A stretch of 44,807 nt of DNA, from contig JAUXWQ010000015.1 of NCBI GenBank assembly GCA_030680235.1, positions 1-44,807 of the forward strand, in the 5' to 3' direction. This document shows positions 35,001 through 44,620 of this stretch, piece after piece (position 1 is the stretch's first letter; every line of letters begins with the position of its first letter). The notes beneath the pieces are model-generated. The model did not search any database and was not told the origin of the DNA. It saw nothing but the letters and a program-made list of their open reading frames with translations. Source of the stretch: Coxiellaceae bacterium. GTDB taxonomy: Bacteria > Pseudomonadota > Gammaproteobacteria > Coxiellales > Coxiellaceae. Made by a program: the position numbers and the translations under genes.

Positions 35001-36274
35001 GCACGGTTTAAGAGCACGGGATGTTCGCGAATCACTTCTTCAAGAATATCCCAAACCTCTGGCACTTCCATCTCAACCATTTTCTTTGCGGCTTTGATGG
35101 TTGTCGCTAAATCACGACGTTGTAATTTGCTATAAATAAAGGGCTTGAACAATTCGAGCGCCATTTTCTTTGGCAATCCGCATTGATGTAATTTCAAGTA
35201 AGGACCTACTACGATCACAGAACGACCAGAGTAATCGACCCGTTTACCCAAAAGATTTTGACGGAAACGACCTGATTTACCTTTAATCATGTCAGCCAAG
35301 GATTTTAATGGGCGTTTATTTGAACCCAAAATCGCACGACCACGACGACCATTGTCAAGCAAGGCATCAACCGCCTCTTGTAACATACGTTTTTCGTTAC
35401 GCACGATGATGTCTGGCGCACTCAATTCCAACAAACGTTTCAAACGGTTATTACGATTGATCACGCGACGATATAAATCATTCAAGTCGGATGTTGCAAA
35501 ACGGCCGCCATCGAGCGGCACCAACGGACGCAAATCTGCAGGCAATACAGGCAATACATCCATAATCATCCAATCAGGACGGTTACCAGATGCTTTGAAT
35601 GCCGATAATACTTTAAGACGTTTTGTGATTTTTTTAATTTTGGTTTCAGAAGTTGTTTTTGGCAACTCTTCACGCAACTCAGCAATTTGTGCATCAAGAT
35701 CGATGCGCTGCAATAATTTTTTAATCGCTTCAGCGCCCATCAAAGCTTCAAAATCGTCACCATACTCTTCAAGCGCTTCTAAATAGGCTTCTTCAGTCAA
35801 TAATTGGCCTGAAGACAATTCCGTCATACCAGGATCAGTGACGACATACGCTTCGAAATACAACACACGTTCGATATCACGCAATGGCATGTCCATCATT
35901 ACACCAATACGAGAAGGCAATGATTTCAAATACCAGATATGCGCAACTGGGCAGGCTAATTCAATGTGACCCATGCGTTCACGACGCACTTTCGCTAAGG
36001 TAACTTCAACGCCACATTTTTCGCAGACAACACCACGATGCTTAAGACGTTTATATTTTCCGCAAAGACACTCATAGTCTTTGACAGGTCCGAAAATTTT
36101 TGCGCAGAACAAACCATCGCGCTCAGGCTTAAACGTACGATAATTAATAGTTTCAGGTTTGCGCACTTCCCCGAATGACCATGAACGGATTTCTTCGGGC
36201 GATGCTAATTTAATGCGTAATCCATCAAATTCTGTCGATCTTCTCGATTTTACTTGTCTTAGTAAGTCTTTCAA
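32048..36274 (-). CDS. rpoC: RNA polymerase beta-prime subunit
   Basis: Catalytic subunit of RNA polymerase. N-terminal zinc site [13 protein letters not shown]...CEKC, the lid/rudder region, active-site [12 protein letters not shown] with three Mg-binding Asp, the trigger-loop region, and the second zinc site CGTRNG...[11 protein letters not shown] are all seen. The frame opens at a TTG ten codons upstream, but GAGGAAACAACC precedes the TTG at 36274, and [17 protein letters not shown] aligns with the E. coli start, giving 1408 residues (E. coli 1407). Last gene of the rplKAJL-rpoBC series. A hairpin repeat separates it from rpoB and a large hairpin follows it. Confidence 0.98.
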   Translation of the reverse strand: MKDLLRQVKSRRSTEFDGLRIKLASPEEIRSWSFGEVRKPETINYRTFKPERDGLFCAKIFGPVKDYECLCGKYKRLKHRGVVCEKCGVEVTLAKVRRERMGHIELACPVAHIWYLKSLPSRIGVMMDMPLRDIERVLYFEAYVVTDPGMTELSSGQLLTEEAYLEALEEYGDDFEALMGAEAIKKLLQRIDLDAQIAELREELPKTTSETKIKKITKRLKVLSAFKASGNRPDWMIMDVLPVLPADLRPLVPLDGGRFATSDLNDLYRRVINRNNRLKRLLELSAPDIIVRNEKRMLQEAVDALLDNGRRGRAILGSNKRPLKSLADMIKGKSGRFRQNLLGKRVDYSGRSVIVVGPYLKLHQCGLPKKMALELFKPFIYSKLQRRDLATTIKAAKKMVEMEVPEVWDILEEVIREHPVLLNRAPTLHRLGIQAFEPILVEGKAIQLHPLVCTAYNADFDGDQMAVHVPLTLEAQLEARSLMMSTNNVLHPANGDPVIVPTQDVVLGLYYMTRDRVNAPGEGMIFADSEEVIRAYEGGHVDLQARVKVRLHEVIYDSKTKEETERTALFETTVGRVLLWRVVPRGLAFALINKAMTKKAVTKLLDVSYRDLGLKDTVIFADQLMYTGFRYATYSGISIGIDDMVVPESKQQIISEADDEVREIEKQFASGLVTQGERFNKVIDIWSHANEQVAKAMMEKLATETVLDAKGEQVQQTSFNSIYMMSDSGARGSAAQIRQLSGMRGLMARPDGSIMETPITANFREGLNVLQYFISTHGARKGLADTALKTANSGYLTRRLVDVAQDLVITEVDCGTRNGVEMRPHIEGGDIVEPLKERVLGRVLVEAVVDPKTGVTLFTENTLLDERAVAVLDKHSIDRVMVRSAIMCELTHGICSLCYGRDLARGHLVNIGEAVGVVAAQSIGEPGTQLTMRTFHIGGAASRATAISNVQVKTNGVVKLNNMKTIKNMSGQLITVSRSGELAVYDADTGIEREQYKLPYGAVLSVADGGVVKAGQVVAQWDPHTHPIITEVAGRLQFVDLVDGMTMKRQTDELTGLSSIVVTNSKQRGPGGREMRAMVKLVDKKGDDITLAGGKVPAQYYLPEGTFISATDGADVSVGDVIARIPQETSKTRDITGGLPRVADLFEARKPKDAAILAEISGVISFGKETKDKGRLVITSPEGDTFEALIPKWRRVNVFEGESVVKGEEIADGPVDPHDILRLLGVSALANYIVNEVQDVYRLQGVRINDKHIEVIVRQMLRKVVIQESNDTPFLKGEQVEYTELRIANGKVEKDSGLKATFQPLLLGITKASLATESFVSAASFQETTRVLTGASVAGKRDELRGLKENVIVGRLIPAGTGFAHHAKRRAEALALLQEQEAPVKTVTATDVEQALSEALKSSDTDAA

Positions 36275-36316
36275 GGTTGTTTCCTCATTTTGAGTGAACG
36301 CCAATATCTTTAATAT

Positions 36317-36453
36317 GGTGAGAGGGTGAGCGGGAGTGTGAGTATCTGAGGTTTAATTATCTTCAAACAAAAACTCAAGCTATCACAGAAATCTTAAGTT
36401 TTAATTTAAACTAAATTCACCTCAGATACTCACACGCACACTCCCACTCTCAC
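36317..36453. repeat. GTGAGTG/CTGAGG hairpin repeat, copy 4 (rpoB-rpoC)
   Basis: The left arm ends GTGTGAGTATCTGAGGT at 36352. The right arm starts ACCTCAGATACTCACACGCA at 36419 and ends at 36453, the base before the rpoB stop codon (TCA 36454-36456). The arms are about 36 nt with few mismatches; the core is 66 nt and itself contains short complementary parts (AAAACT...AGTTTT). Confidence 0.9.
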
Positions 36454-39400
36454 TCAATCCGATTCCAAATCAATATCAATCGCCAATGATCGAATTTCTT
36501 TGATCAATACGTTAAACGATTCTGGCATGCCGGCATCCATACGATGATCGCCATCAACGATGTTTTTATACATGCGTGTACGACCATTCACGTCATCGGA
36601 TTTCACCGTCAACATTTCTTGCAAGGTATAAGCTGCACCATAAGCTTCCAGCGCCCACACTTCCATTTCCCCGAAGCGTTGACCACCAAACTGTGCTTTA
36701 CCACCTAATGGTTGCTGTGTTACCAAGCTATAAGAACCTGTTGAACGCGCATGCATTTTGTCGTCAACCAAGTGGTTCAACTTCAACATATACATGTAAC
36801 CCACCGTTACTGGACGAGAGAAGGTTCTACCCGTACGGCCATCATACAAAGTCGTTTGACCTGATTCAGGAAGGTCCGCCATCTTTAACAGATTGCGAAT
36901 CTCCGCTTCTGAAGCCCCGTCAAATACTGGTGTAGAAACGGGCACTCCGCCTTTAAGATTGTGTGCCAACTCTTTCACTTCTTTATCAGACATTGCATCA
37001 ATATCCAGTTTTTGACTATGGCTTACGTCATAGACTTTCTTCAGATATTCACGAAGCGCTTGCATTGATGAATGTTGTTCCAATAGTGCACCAATCTTGC
37101 GTCCCAAGCCTTTTGCAGCCCAGCCCAAATGGGTTTCTAACACCTGTCCAACGTTCATACGAGAAGGTACGCCCAATGGATTCAAAACGATATCAACTGG
37201 CGTTCCATCTTCCAAATGCGGCATGTCTTCAACAGGCACAATTGTAGAGATAACCCCTTTATTCCCGTGACGTCCCGCCATTTTGTCACCAGGCTGGATA
37301 CGACGCTTAACAGCCAAATACACTTTAACGATCTTAATAACGCCAGGCGCTAAATCATCACCTTGCACTAACTTCATACGCATTGCTTTGATTTTTTCAT
37401 CACGATCCGCATGCAATTCATTAAAAGTTTGATGCACTGCTTCAAGACGTTGATGCGCTTTGTCATCACGTAAACGAATGGCAAACCATTTATCACGCGA
37501 CAATGTTTCCAAATAATCTTTCGTCACTTTTGAGCCTGCTTTCAATTTCTCAGGACCGCCATCAACCACTTGATCAATCAATAATTCTTCCAAACCTTCA
37601 AACATTGCATCGACACGGATACGTAATTCGTCATCCATCCCCTTTTGCATGAGTGCAAGCTGGTCTTCTTCAATTTGTAATGTGCGTTCGTCTTTTTTCA
37701 CGCCATCACGTATGAATACACGCACATCAATTACCGTACCCGTTACACCAGGCGGTACACGCAAAGAAGAATCTTTCACATCAGATGCTTTTTCACCGAA
37801 GATTGCGCGAAGCAATTTTTCTTCTGGTGTTAGTTGTGTTTCCCCTTTAGGCGTTACTTTACCAACGAGAATATCGCCTGGTTTAACTTCAGCACCAACA
37901 TAAACAATACCCGAGGCATCCAATTTCGATAATGCGCCTTCGCCAACGTTCGGGATATCCGCAGTAATTTCTTCAGATCCCAATTTCGTGTCGCGAGAAA
38001 TACAAGTCAAATCCTGAATATGAATCGATGTGAAACGATCTTCTTTGACGAGGTTTTCAGATAATAAAATCGAATCCTCAAAGTTGTAACCATTCCAAGG
38101 CATAAATGCGACCATCAAGTTCTGACCCAGTGACAACTCACCCAAATCAGTCGATGGACCATCAGCCATAACATCGTCTACTTGCACCCTATCACCAACG
38201 CTAACTATTGGACGTTGGTTAACACACGTATTTTGGTTTGAACGTGTATATTTCGTGAGATTGTAAATATCAATCCCAATTTCTTCATCTTTACGTAATG
38301 CAGATTTATCAACACGAACGACGATGCGCGATGCATCAACTGCATCAACAACCCCAGGACGTTTGGCAGCAATAGTCACACCAGAGTCAACCGCCACAAT
38401 ACGTTCCATGCCAGTACCAACCAATGGTTTGTCAGGGCGAATCGTTGGAACCGCTTGACGTTGCATGTTGGAACCCATGAGCGCACGGTTCGCGTCATCG
38501 TGTTCAAGAAAGGGAATTAAAGATGCCGCAACCGATACAATCTGACGAGGTGATACATCCATATAGTTGATTTTGTCCGGTGTCGTTAACGTAAACTCAC
38601 CTTTATGACGACACGATACAAGTTCATCAGTCAAATTGCCTTTTTCATCGATCGTAATGCTGGTTTGCGCAATGTAAAAGTCGCCTTCTTCGATTGCAGA
38701 TAAATAATCAATATCATCCGTAACACGGCCATCAACCACACGACGATAAGGACTTTCTAAGAAACCATATTCATTCGTGCGCGCATAAACAGCCAATGAG
38801 TTAATCAAACCAATGTTTGGACCTTCAGGCGTTTCAATAGGACAAACACGACCATAGTGTGTTGGATGCACGTCACGAACTTCGAAGCCCGCACGTTCGC
38901 GCGTCAACCCGCCAGGCCCAAGAGCAGAAACGCGACGTTTGTGCGTCACTTCTGATAATGGGTTATTTTGATCCATAAACTGCGACAATTGACTCGAGCC
39001 GAAAAATTCTTTAACCGCTGCAGAAACAGGTTTTGCATTGACTAAATCTTGTGGCATTAAAGTATCAATGTCAGTCAAGCTCAAACGATCTTTTACTGCG
39101 CGTTCAACACGCACCAAACCAATACGGAATTGGTTTTCAGTCATTTCACCAACGCTTCTGACACGACGGTTACCCAAATGATCGATATCATCCACTTCGC
39201 CTTGGCCATCACGAATACTCACAAGCACTTTTAACACGTCAACGATGTCTTCTTTTGACAATACGCCAGAACCCGTTAAATCGCTACGACCAACACGGCG
39301 ATTAAATTTCATACGACCTACCGCAGATAAATCGTAACGATCTTGCGTGAAGAATAAACTTTCAAACAAGCTTTCTGCTGAATCTTTTGTAGGCGGCTCA

Positions 39401-40572
39401 CCTGGACGCATAATGCGATAAATTTCAACTAACGCATCGAGTTGTGATGTGGCTGAGTCTAATTTTAAGGTATCAGAAATATAAGCACCGCGTTCAATTT
39501 CATTAATGTATAAAGTATCAAATGCTGTAACACCTGCATTTTTTAATGCCTCAATCAATTCCAAGGTGATTTCTTGGTTGGCTTCCGCAATCACTTCACC
39601 CGTTGATTTATCAACAATCGCTTTTGCTAACACACGACCCATTAAATAATCTTCGGTTACTTCTAATTTTTTGATGTTTGCTTTTTCAATACGACGGACA
39701 TGACGCGCTGAAATACGACGATTCGCTTCAACAACAACCTCACCGTTTTCATCAAAAATATCCATTGCTGCTAATTCACCACGCAAGAAACGGGGCACTA
39801 AGTCCAAAATAATTTTGTCTTTTTGAAAATGGAAAACATTTTTTTCATAAAATAAATCTAAAATTTCTTCTACTTGATAACCAAGCGCACGCAAAATAAC
39901 AGTCGCTGGTAATTTACGACGACGATCAATACGCACGAACAAACAATCTTTGGGGTCGAATTCAAAATCTAACCATGAGCCACGGTAAGGAATAATACGT
40001 GCTGAATACAGTAATTTCCCAGAAGAGTGTGTTTTACCTTTATCATGTTCGAAGAAAACACCCGGAGAACGGTGTAACTGAGAAACAACGACTCGCTCAG
40101 TACCATTGATAACCAAGCTACCTGTTTCGGTCATGAGCGGTAATTCACCCATGTAAACTTCTTGTTCTTTAATCGTTTTAATCGCTGTATTGTCTTTCGT
40201 GTTTTCACGATCATAAACAACCAAACGCATTTTTACTTTTAACGGACCTGCAAAAGTTAAGCCACGTAATTTACATTCTGGAACATCAAAAAGTGGCGCG
40301 CCCAAATTATAAGAAACGAATTCTAAACGTGCATTGCCAGAATAACTCTGGATAGGGAAAACAGATTTAAATGCTGCTTGCAGACCCGTGTCTGTGCGTT
40401 TATCTGGCGCAACATTGGATTGTAAAAATTGTTCGTAAGAATCTATTTGAATGCCTATTAGGTAAGGCGTTTTCATGACTTCAGGTTGACTTTGACCTAA
40501 GCGCAATCTCACGCGTCTTTTTTCCGATCCTGAGGTTACTGTGTAGCGATCATTGTGGTGAGCTTTTGTCAT
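36454..40572 (-). CDS. rpoB: RNA polymerase beta subunit
   Basis: 1372 residues (E. coli 1342). Visible blocks: RLRLGQ N-terminus, [22 protein letters not shown] split at SL, the rifampicin region [24 protein letters not shown] with SALGPGGL, then [20 protein letters not shown], and the C-terminal [12 protein letters not shown] and [21 protein letters not shown] blocks. Positions equal to E. coli Asp516, His526 and Ser531 carry the wild-type residues, so no common rifampicin-resistance change is present. ATG start with AGAGG somewhat far upstream. Lies between hairpin copies 4 and 5 within the operon. Confidence 0.98.
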   Translation of the reverse strand: MTKAHHNDRYTVTSGSEKRRVRLRLGQSQPEVMKTPYLIGIQIDSYEQFLQSNVAPDKRTDTGLQAAFKSVFPIQSYSGNARLEFVSYNLGAPLFDVPECKLRGLTFAGPLKVKMRLVVYDRENTKDNTAIKTIKEQEVYMGELPLMTETGSLVINGTERVVVSQLHRSPGVFFEHDKGKTHSSGKLLYSARIIPYRGSWLDFEFDPKDCLFVRIDRRRKLPATVILRALGYQVEEILDLFYEKNVFHFQKDKIILDLVPRFLRGELAAMDIFDENGEVVVEANRRISARHVRRIEKANIKKLEVTEDYLMGRVLAKAIVDKSTGEVIAEANQEITLELIEALKNAGVTAFDTLYINEIERGAYISDTLKLDSATSQLDALVEIYRIMRPGEPPTKDSAESLFESLFFTQDRYDLSAVGRMKFNRRVGRSDLTGSGVLSKEDIVDVLKVLVSIRDGQGEVDDIDHLGNRRVRSVGEMTENQFRIGLVRVERAVKDRLSLTDIDTLMPQDLVNAKPVSAAVKEFFGSSQLSQFMDQNNPLSEVTHKRRVSALGPGGLTRERAGFEVRDVHPTHYGRVCPIETPEGPNIGLINSLAVYARTNEYGFLESPYRRVVDGRVTDDIDYLSAIEEGDFYIAQTSITIDEKGNLTDELVSCRHKGEFTLTTPDKINYMDVSPRQIVSVAASLIPFLEHDDANRALMGSNMQRQAVPTIRPDKPLVGTGMERIVAVDSGVTIAAKRPGVVDAVDASRIVVRVDKSALRKDEEIGIDIYNLTKYTRSNQNTCVNQRPIVSVGDRVQVDDVMADGPSTDLGELSLGQNLMVAFMPWNGYNFEDSILLSENLVKEDRFTSIHIQDLTCISRDTKLGSEEITADIPNVGEGALSKLDASGIVYVGAEVKPGDILVGKVTPKGETQLTPEEKLLRAIFGEKASDVKDSSLRVPPGVTGTVIDVRVFIRDGVKKDERTLQIEEDQLALMQKGMDDELRIRVDAMFEGLEELLIDQVVDGGPEKLKAGSKVTKDYLETLSRDKWFAIRLRDDKAHQRLEAVHQTFNELHADRDEKIKAMRMKLVQGDDLAPGVIKIVKVYLAVKRRIQPGDKMAGRHGNKGVISTIVPVEDMPHLEDGTPVDIVLNPLGVPSRMNVGQVLETHLGWAAKGLGRKIGALLEQHSSMQALREYLKKVYDVSHSQKLDIDAMSDKEVKELAHNLKGGVPVSTPVFDGASEAEIRNLLKMADLPESGQTTLYDGRTGRTFSRPVTVGYMYMLKLNHLVDDKMHARSTGSYSLVTQQPLGGKAQFGGQRFGEMEVWALEAYGAAYTLQEMLTVKSDDVNGRTRMYKNIVDGDHRMDAGMPESFNVLIKEIRSLAIDIDLESD

Positions 40573-40599
40573 ATCGGAATTTGCCTCTTATTTTTTAGT

Positions 40600-40758
40600 A
40601 GGAGTGTGCGAGTGAGTGTGAGAAAGCTGTTTACATAAAATGACCTTTACTTCTCTATTAAAACTAAAACACCAAAATATAACACTCTAAAATTCAACGA
40701 AAAAAAGCACGAACGGGAGAGGAGCGTAATTTCTCACACTCCCACTCCCACTCACGCT
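40600..40758. repeat. GTGAGTG/CTGAGG hairpin repeat, copy 5 (rplL-rpoB)
   Basis: The left arm AGGAGTGTGCGAGTGAGTGT with GAGAAA ends at 40625. The right arm TTTCTCACACTCCCACTCCC ends at 40758, 12 nt before the rplL stop. The core is longer (about 104 nt) and the TCTGAGG boundary is replaced by GAGAAAG, so this copy is a diverged member. It occupies the place where E. coli has the rplL-rpoB attenuator and processing site. Confidence 0.82.
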
Positions 40759-40770
40759 ATATAATCAAGA

Positions 40771-41145
40771 TTACTTAACGTCGACCGTAGCGCCAGCATC
40801 AACCAATTTTTTCTTGATGTCTTCAGCTTCAGCTTTAGCAACTGCTTCTTTCACAACAGCAGGTACTGCTTCAACCATGTCTTTCGCTTCTTTCAAGCCA
40901 AGACCAGTTACTGCACGAATAACTTTAATCACTTCGATTTTATTTGCACCGAAGCTTGTCATTACTACGTTGAATTCAGTTTGTTCTTCAACTACCGCTG
41001 CTGCTGCCGCAGGACCTGCTACCGCTACTGCTGCTGCTGCAGAAACACCGAATTTTTCTTCCATCATTTTAACGAGGTCACAAACATCCAAAACGCTCAT
41101 GTTTGCTACTGCTTCTAAGATTTGATCTTTTGAAATTGTTGACAT
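40771..41145 (-). CDS. rplL: 50S ribosomal protein L7/L12
   Basis: Stalk protein that recruits translation factors. ATG at 41145 with GGGGAA about 8 nt upstream gives 124 residues beginning [20 protein letters not shown]; an 11-codon upstream extension is out of family and lacks a ribosome-binding site. The N-terminal dimer domain, an Ala/Val/Pro-rich hinge ([20 protein letters not shown]), and the C-terminal domain ([20 protein letters not shown], then [15 protein letters not shown]) are complete. It lies between rplJ and rpoB with a hairpin repeat on each side. Confidence 0.97.
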   Translation of the reverse strand: MSTISKDQILEAVANMSVLDVCDLVKMMEEKFGVSAAAAVAVAGPAAAAAVVEEQTEFNVVMTSFGANKIEVIKVIRAVTGLGLKEAKDMVEAVPAVVKEAVAKAEAEDIKKKLVDAGATVDVK

Positions 41146-41180
41146 TATATATTCCCCAACATTGTTAATTAGTTTCACAA

Positions 41181-41316
41181 GTGTGAGTGTCAGTGTGAGT
41201 GTCAGTACCCGAGGATCAATTTAATTCAAGCCAAACTCAAAACTTCCTTAGTTTTTTGAAGTCAGATCGAACAACACTATACCTCAGACACTCACACTCA
41301 CACTCCCACGCACACC
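41181..41316. repeat. GTGAGTG/CTGAGG hairpin repeat, copy 6 (rplJ-rplL)
   Basis: The left arm GTGTGAGTGTCAGTGTGAGT runs into ACCCGAGGA. The right arm TACCTCAGACACTCACACTC ends at 41316, four bases before the rplJ stop. The core is 64 nt, with TTTAATTCAAGCC and an inner pair AAAACTTCC / GAAGTC around TTAGTTTTTT. Confidence 0.88.
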
Positions 41317-41320
41317 AAAT

Positions 41321-41845
41321 TTATGCTGCTTTCTTTTGATCCGCAATTGCTGCCAATACACGTGCTGTTTGTGCGGCTGGTTCATTAACCGTACGAACGA
41401 ACTTCGTGATAGGTGCCATCATTACTGACAAGAGTTGCGCCAATGCTTGATCTCGTGTCGGTAAGCTTGCAACCGCTTTCAATTGATCCGCTGCTAATAG
41501 CTGGCCACCTAAAGCCAAACCACGCACCGCCAATTTATCAGCGAATTCAAAATCCCGTATAACACGGGCAGCAGCACCAGGATCATTTTGCGCAAAAAAC
41601 AACAAAATAGGCCCAGTTAATACATCAGAAAGACAAGCAAATTCCGTATCTTTCAAGGCTCTTCGTGCCAATGTGTTGCGATAAACGCCGATTTTCACGT
41701 CACTTCCACGTGCAGCTTTACGCAACGCATTCATCACAGAGACCGAAACACCACGGTAGTCAGCAGCGACAACAGACAACGACGCAGTCGCCACATCTGT
41801 TAATGCTGCAACAATTGCTTTTTTATCTTCTAAATTTAAAGCCAC
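41321..41845 (-). CDS. rplJ: 50S ribosomal protein L10
   Basis: L10 anchors the L7/L12 stalk dimers on 23S rRNA and represses its own operon translationally. GTG at 41845 with GGAG 8 nt upstream gives 174 residues starting MALNLEDKKAIVAAL, matching the family. The frame extends 30 codons further, but those codons lie in the leader RNA and repeat-like sequence. Conserved features are VVAADYRGVSV, VYRNTLARRAL and GPILLFFA; the C-terminal helix that binds L7/L12 is present. The L10-leader element at 41930-41985 lies upstream. Confidence 0.96.
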   Translation of the reverse strand: MALNLEDKKAIVAALTDVATASLSVVAADYRGVSVSVMNALRKAARGSDVKIGVYRNTLARRALKDTEFACLSDVLTGPILLFFAQNDPGAAARVIRDFEFADKLAVRGLALGGQLLAADQLKAVASLPTRDQALAQLLSVMMAPITKFVRTVNEPAAQTARVLAAIADQKKAA

Positions 41846-41878
41846 TGTTTCTTCTCCAGTACATTTAACTTTGAAATT

Positions 41879-41917
41879 GTGAGCGGTGTTAGTGTCAGTA
41901 TGAGTGACGCTTACACT
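41879..41917. repeat. Possible degenerate GTGAGTG arm between L10 leader and rplJ
   Basis: GTGAGCGGTGTTAGTGTCAG with TATGAGTGACG resembles a single decayed left arm of the hairpin family; no right arm is seen. It lies between the leader element and the rplJ start and may be chance. Confidence 0.3.
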
Positions 41918-41929
41918 GTCTTCAATTTC

Positions 41930-41985
41930 CCCCATCTACGTAGGAAATTAAGCGCTCTCAAAAAAGAGCGCACCTACGGTCTTCG
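41930..41985 (-). ncRNA. Ribosomal protein L10 leader (rplJ autoregulatory RNA)
   Basis: On the minus strand: CCGTAGGT, stem GCGCTCT / AGAGCGC (41952-41958 with 41965-41971), then CTTAATTTCCTACGTAGA closing an outer stem CGTAGG / CCTACG (41939-41944 with 41973-41978). The internal TTAATTTCC bulge and CGTAGA tail match what I recall of the L10-leader kink-turn upstream of rplJ in enterobacteria, which binds L10(L12)4 to repress rplJL. Position about 85 nt before rplJ fits. Confidence 0.75.
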
Positions 41986-42017
41986 ACGACAAGAAATTGC
42001 CGCGAAATTCTAAAACA

Positions 42018-42150
42018 GGAGTGGTCGCTATGAGCATGAGATCTAAGGAACAATGTTGTTTAAACAAAATTCAACCGCTTTCACAGCAAGCTAATTTTTA
42101 GTTTACATCTCTTTGTACCGCTGACCTCACACTCACACGCTCACTCTCAT
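42018..42150. repeat. GTGAGTG/CTGAGG hairpin repeat, copy 7 (rplA-rplJ), degenerate
   Basis: Left arm AGGAGTGGTCGCTATGAGCA with TGAGATCTAAGG; right arm 42118-42150 CTGACCTCACACTCACACGC with TCACTCTCAT, directly touching the rplA stop codon (42151-42153). The core is about 68 nt. The right arm is well preserved, the left arm decayed. Together with the L10 leader it fills the 305-nt gap between rplA and rplJ. Confidence 0.68.
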
Positions 42151-42846
42151 CTACACACTCAATGAACTCATATCAACCACTAAAGCAGGACCCATTGTGG
42201 AAGAAAGAATAATCTTTCTAAAGTAGGTGCCTTTCGCTGTTGCAGGTTTTGCTCTACGAACATCTGCTAACAATGCTTCAAGATTTTGCTTGAGGGCATC
42301 GCTTTCAAAATTTACTTTACCGATTGAGCAATGCAAAATACCGCCTTTATCAGTACGATAACGCACTTGGCCACCTTTCGCATTTTTCACAGCTGTTCCT
42401 GCATCACTGCTTACTGTTCCAACTTTAGGATTTGGCATCAAGCCTTTTGGCCCTAAAATTTGACCTAATTGGCCAACAATACGCATAGCATCAGGTGTTG
42501 CAATAACAACATCCACTGCGAAATCACCAGATTTCACTTTTTCAGCCAAATCTTCAAAACCAACGATGTCAGCACCTGCTGCAATCGCCGCATCTGCTTG
42601 TGCGCCTTGTGCAAACACCGCAACACGCACTGTTTTACCAGTACCATTGGGTAATAAAGTCGCACCACGAACCGCTTGATCAGATTTTGATGCATCAACA
42701 CCCAAAACAAGTGCAACATCAACGCTCTCAACGAACTTTGCACCTGCGCATTTTTTCATCAATTCAACAGCGTCTAAAATTGCGTGGGATTTTCCTGACA
42801 CAAGACCCTGTCTTGCCGCTTTTTGTTTCTTAGAAGTTTTACTCAC
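42151..42846 (-). CDS. rplA: 50S ribosomal protein L1
   Basis: L1 binds 23S rRNA at the mobile stalk near the E site and represses rplKA translation. 231 residues (E. coli 234). Seen: [21 protein letters not shown] split at KS, then [15 protein letters not shown], the family signature [22 protein letters not shown] split at GP, and [14 protein letters not shown] near the end. GTG start, where GTGAGTAA overlaps the last codons of rplK by 8 nt, so translation is probably coupled. GGGAG lies 9 nt upstream. The last codons abut repeat copy 7. Confidence 0.97.
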   Translation of the reverse strand: MSKTSKKQKAARQGLVSGKSHAILDAVELMKKCAGAKFVESVDVALVLGVDASKSDQAVRGATLLPNGTGKTVRVAVFAQGAQADAAIAAGADIVGFEDLAEKVKSGDFAVDVVIATPDAMRIVGQLGQILGPKGLMPNPKVGTVSSDAGTAVKNAKGGQVRYRTDKGGILHCSIGKVNFESDALKQNLEALLADVRRAKPATAKGTYFRKIILSSTMGPALVVDMSSLSV

Positions 42847-43285
42847 GTGCTTTCACTCCCTCAACATCAATACCCATGCTACGTGCTGTACCAGCAATCG
42901 TACGAACTGCAGCTTCTAAATCAGCTGCTGTTAAATCAGGCGCTTTCATTTTTGCAATTTCTTCAAGCTGCTGACGTGTTGCTTTACCCACTTTAGCCGT
43001 GTTTGGCGTTGCGCTACCGCTTTTACCACCCAATACCAATTTTTTCAGTAATACTGAAGCAGGCGGTGTTTTTGTAACAAAGGTGAAACTACGATCTGAA
43101 TAAACTGTAATGACAACAGGTGTCGGCAACCCTTTTTCTACGCCCTGTGTTTTTGCATTAAATGCTTTACAGAATTCCATGATGTTAACACCATGCTGAC
43201 CCAATGCAGGACCAACTGGTGGACTTGGATTTGCTTCACCCGCTTTAACTTGCAAGCGAATATAAGCTTGTATCTTCTTTGCCAT
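42839..43285 (-). CDS. rplK: 50S ribosomal protein L11
   Basis: L11 forms the GTPase-associated centre with 23S rRNA and is needed for RelA activation in organisms that have it. 148 residues against 142 in E. coli, the extra residues being a C-terminal EGVKARE tail that overlaps rplA. Conserved parts are the N-terminus [20 protein letters not shown] with [24 protein letters not shown], and the C-terminal [25 protein letters not shown], here noted in two blocks around DLE. The 138-nt spacer to nusG likely carries the L1-responsive leader, but I cannot assign its structure. Confidence 0.97.
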   Translation of the reverse strand: MAKKIQAYIRLQVKAGEANPSPPVGPALGQHGVNIMEFCKAFNAKTQGVEKGLPTPVVITVYSDRSFTFVTKTPPASVLLKKLVLGGKSGSATPNTAKVGKATRQQLEEIAKMKAPDLTAADLEAAVRTIAGTARSMGIDVEGVKARE

Positions 43286-43423
43286 TGTTATGACTCTCCA
43301 CTACGGGTTCTAGCATCGATCCAGAGCGAACCGACTCCCCGAATTCTTACAATCTCTTCGAAATGAGCGTATGTTTTTTTTCGCAAATGACCCATCCGCG
43401 ACTTACACATAGCAAGCGAATAG

Positions 43424-43972
43424 CTAGCTTTTCTCTACTTGCCCGAATTCTAATTCAACTGGTGTTGAACGACCAAAAATAGATACGGAAACGCGCAATC
43501 TATTTTTCTCATAATTGACGTCTTCCACTACACCATTGAAATCGGCAAACGGACCATCCGTTACGCGCACCACTTCACCTGGCTCAAATAAAACTTTTGG
43601 TCTTGGCTTGCTTTCGCCTTCTTCAACACGGCGCAAGATCGCAGCTGCTTCTTTATCGGTAATCGCTGCTGGCTTTTCTGCAGTACCGCCAATAAAACCC
43701 AATACCTTAGGCACGCTTTTTACCAAATGCCAGGTATCGCTGTCCATCTCCATCTGCACTAGGACATAACCAGGGAAAAACTTGCGTTCGCTCTTACGCT
43801 TCTGACCACCTCTCATTTCGACCACTTCTTCAGTCGGAACAATAATCTCACCAAAGCGGCTTTCTAAACCTTTTAGACGAATACGTTCGCCAAGTGCTTT
43901 CACTACATAGTTCTCAAAACCAGAATAGGCATGAATGACATACCATTTTTTATTCGCTTGTTCTTCTGTCAT
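43424..43972 (-). CDS. nusG: Transcription antitermination factor NusG
   Basis: NusG binds RNA polymerase and couples it to Rho or the ribosome (via S10). 182 residues, as in E. coli (181). The NGN domain opens [16 protein letters not shown] and includes [12 protein letters not shown]; the C-terminal KOW domain is [20 protein letters not shown], ending [11 protein letters not shown] with AGAGGT, which lies in the end of secE 3 nt upstream. Standard secE-nusG pair. Confidence 0.98.
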   Translation of the reverse strand: MTEEQANKKWYVIHAYSGFENYVVKALGERIRLKGLESRFGEIIVPTEEVVEMRGGQKRKSERKFFPGYVLVQMEMDSDTWHLVKSVPKVLGFIGGTAEKPAAITDKEAAAILRRVEEGESKPRPKVLFEPGEVVRVTDGPFADFNGVVEDVNYEKNRLRVSVSIFGRSTPVELEFGQVEKS

Positions 43973-43975
43973 ACG

Positions 43976-44368
43976 CTAACCTCTTTGGCCTGTAAGCCAT
44001 CCCACTAACCAAAAAAACAAAGTATCAATTCCCCACAAAACAATCGCAGCAACAACCACCATTGCAACGACAATCAGGGTTGTCTGTACGGTTTCTTGAC
44101 GTGTTGGCCATACAACCTTACGTAATTCAATCCGCGCACCTTGCACAAAATTCCAAAAAAAACGCCCTTTGGCCGTTTGAAAGATAATTAACAGCAATCC
44201 AATGGCTAACAAAAGACCTAAGGCTGCACGAACTGCCCATGCAATCTGATTAAAATAGGCATTTGCATAAAGCCCTGCTATCAAAAACAAGAAAACAGAG
44301 GACCACTTGAACGTATCAAAACGTGAAGATGATACAGATATCACTTTAAGATTTGCTTTTTGGTTCAT
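43976..44368 (-). CDS. secE: Preprotein translocase subunit SecE
   Basis: Small subunit that clamps SecY in the SecYEG translocon. ATG at 44368 gives 130 residues (E. coli 127); a GTG 17 codons upstream is possible but adds a non-family N-terminus. Three transmembrane segments are visible (about 22-40, 45-63 and 97-122), as in the three-TM gammaproteobacterial type. The conserved amphipathic block ARIELRKVVWPTRQETVQTT precedes the last segment. The Shine-Dalgarno is weak. It is coupled to nusG with a 3-nt gap. Confidence 0.95.
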   Translation of the reverse strand: MNQKANLKVISVSSSRFDTFKWSSVFLFLIAGLYANAYFNQIAWAVRAALGLLLAIGLLLIIFQTAKGRFFWNFVQGARIELRKVVWPTRQETVQTTLIVVAMVVVAAIVLWGIDTLFFWLVGWLTGQRG

Positions 44369-44466
44369 AATGTACCGTCGTTTAGGAACTACCTTGCAAA
44401 AGCGATGAACTTCGTCCACAGCTCACATCAAACCGCTGTTACTTGGCTTGCATTAAAACATATTTT

Positions 44467-44539
44467 CAGGCCAGGAGGGAATCGAACCCCCAACCTGCGG
44501 TTTTGGAGACCGCCGCTCTGCCAATTGAGCTACTGGCCT
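44467..44539 (-). tRNA. trpT: tRNA-Trp (CCA anticodon), no encoded CCA end
   Basis: 73-nt cloverleaf on the minus strand: acceptor AGGCCAG / CTGGCCT with discriminator G, D-arm AGCTCAATTGGCAGAGC, anticodon stem GCGGT / ACCGC with loop CTCCAAA, and T-arm GGGGGTTCGATTCCCTC. Anticodon CCA reads UGG. The gene lies between tuf and secE, as in E. coli. The 3' end is followed by AAAATA, so the CCA tail is not encoded and must be added by a nucleotidyltransferase. Confidence 0.96.
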
Positions 44540-44587
44540 AAATCGTTAAATTCTGCGATGAGTCGCATCGCTACAACAAACCTCTGC

Positions 44588-44612
44588 AAAAGTCGCGGAC
44601 ACCGTCCGCGAC
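44588..44612 (-). terminator. Intrinsic terminator after tuf
   Basis: Perfect 9-bp stem GTCGCGGAC (44592-44600) / GTCCGCGAC (44604-44612) with a 3-nt loop, followed on the minus strand by TTTTGC. It lies 8 nt after the tuf stop codon and before tRNA-Trp. The T-tract is short, so read-through into tRNA-Trp and secE is possible. Confidence 0.72.
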
Positions 44613-44620
44613 TCGCACTA

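Noticed and set aside
35289-35786. 165-codon plus-strand open frame inside rpoC
   Set aside because: Antisense shadow of the highly conserved rpoC coding sequence.
36275-36304. Ten-codon N-terminal extension of rpoC
   Set aside because: It covers the GAGGAA Shine-Dalgarno of the TTG at 36274, and the alignment with RpoC starts there.
41846-41935. 30-codon N-terminal extension of rplJ
   Set aside because: It runs through the L10 leader and repeat-like sequence, has no family counterpart, and GTG at 41845 has a well-placed GGAG.
12171-42150. Reading the GTGAGTG arms as a simple-sequence phase-variation tract or CRISPR array
   Set aside because: The units are irregular and always form paired inverted arms around a core; there are no regular spacers, no cas genes, and the tracts lie outside promoters and coding frames.
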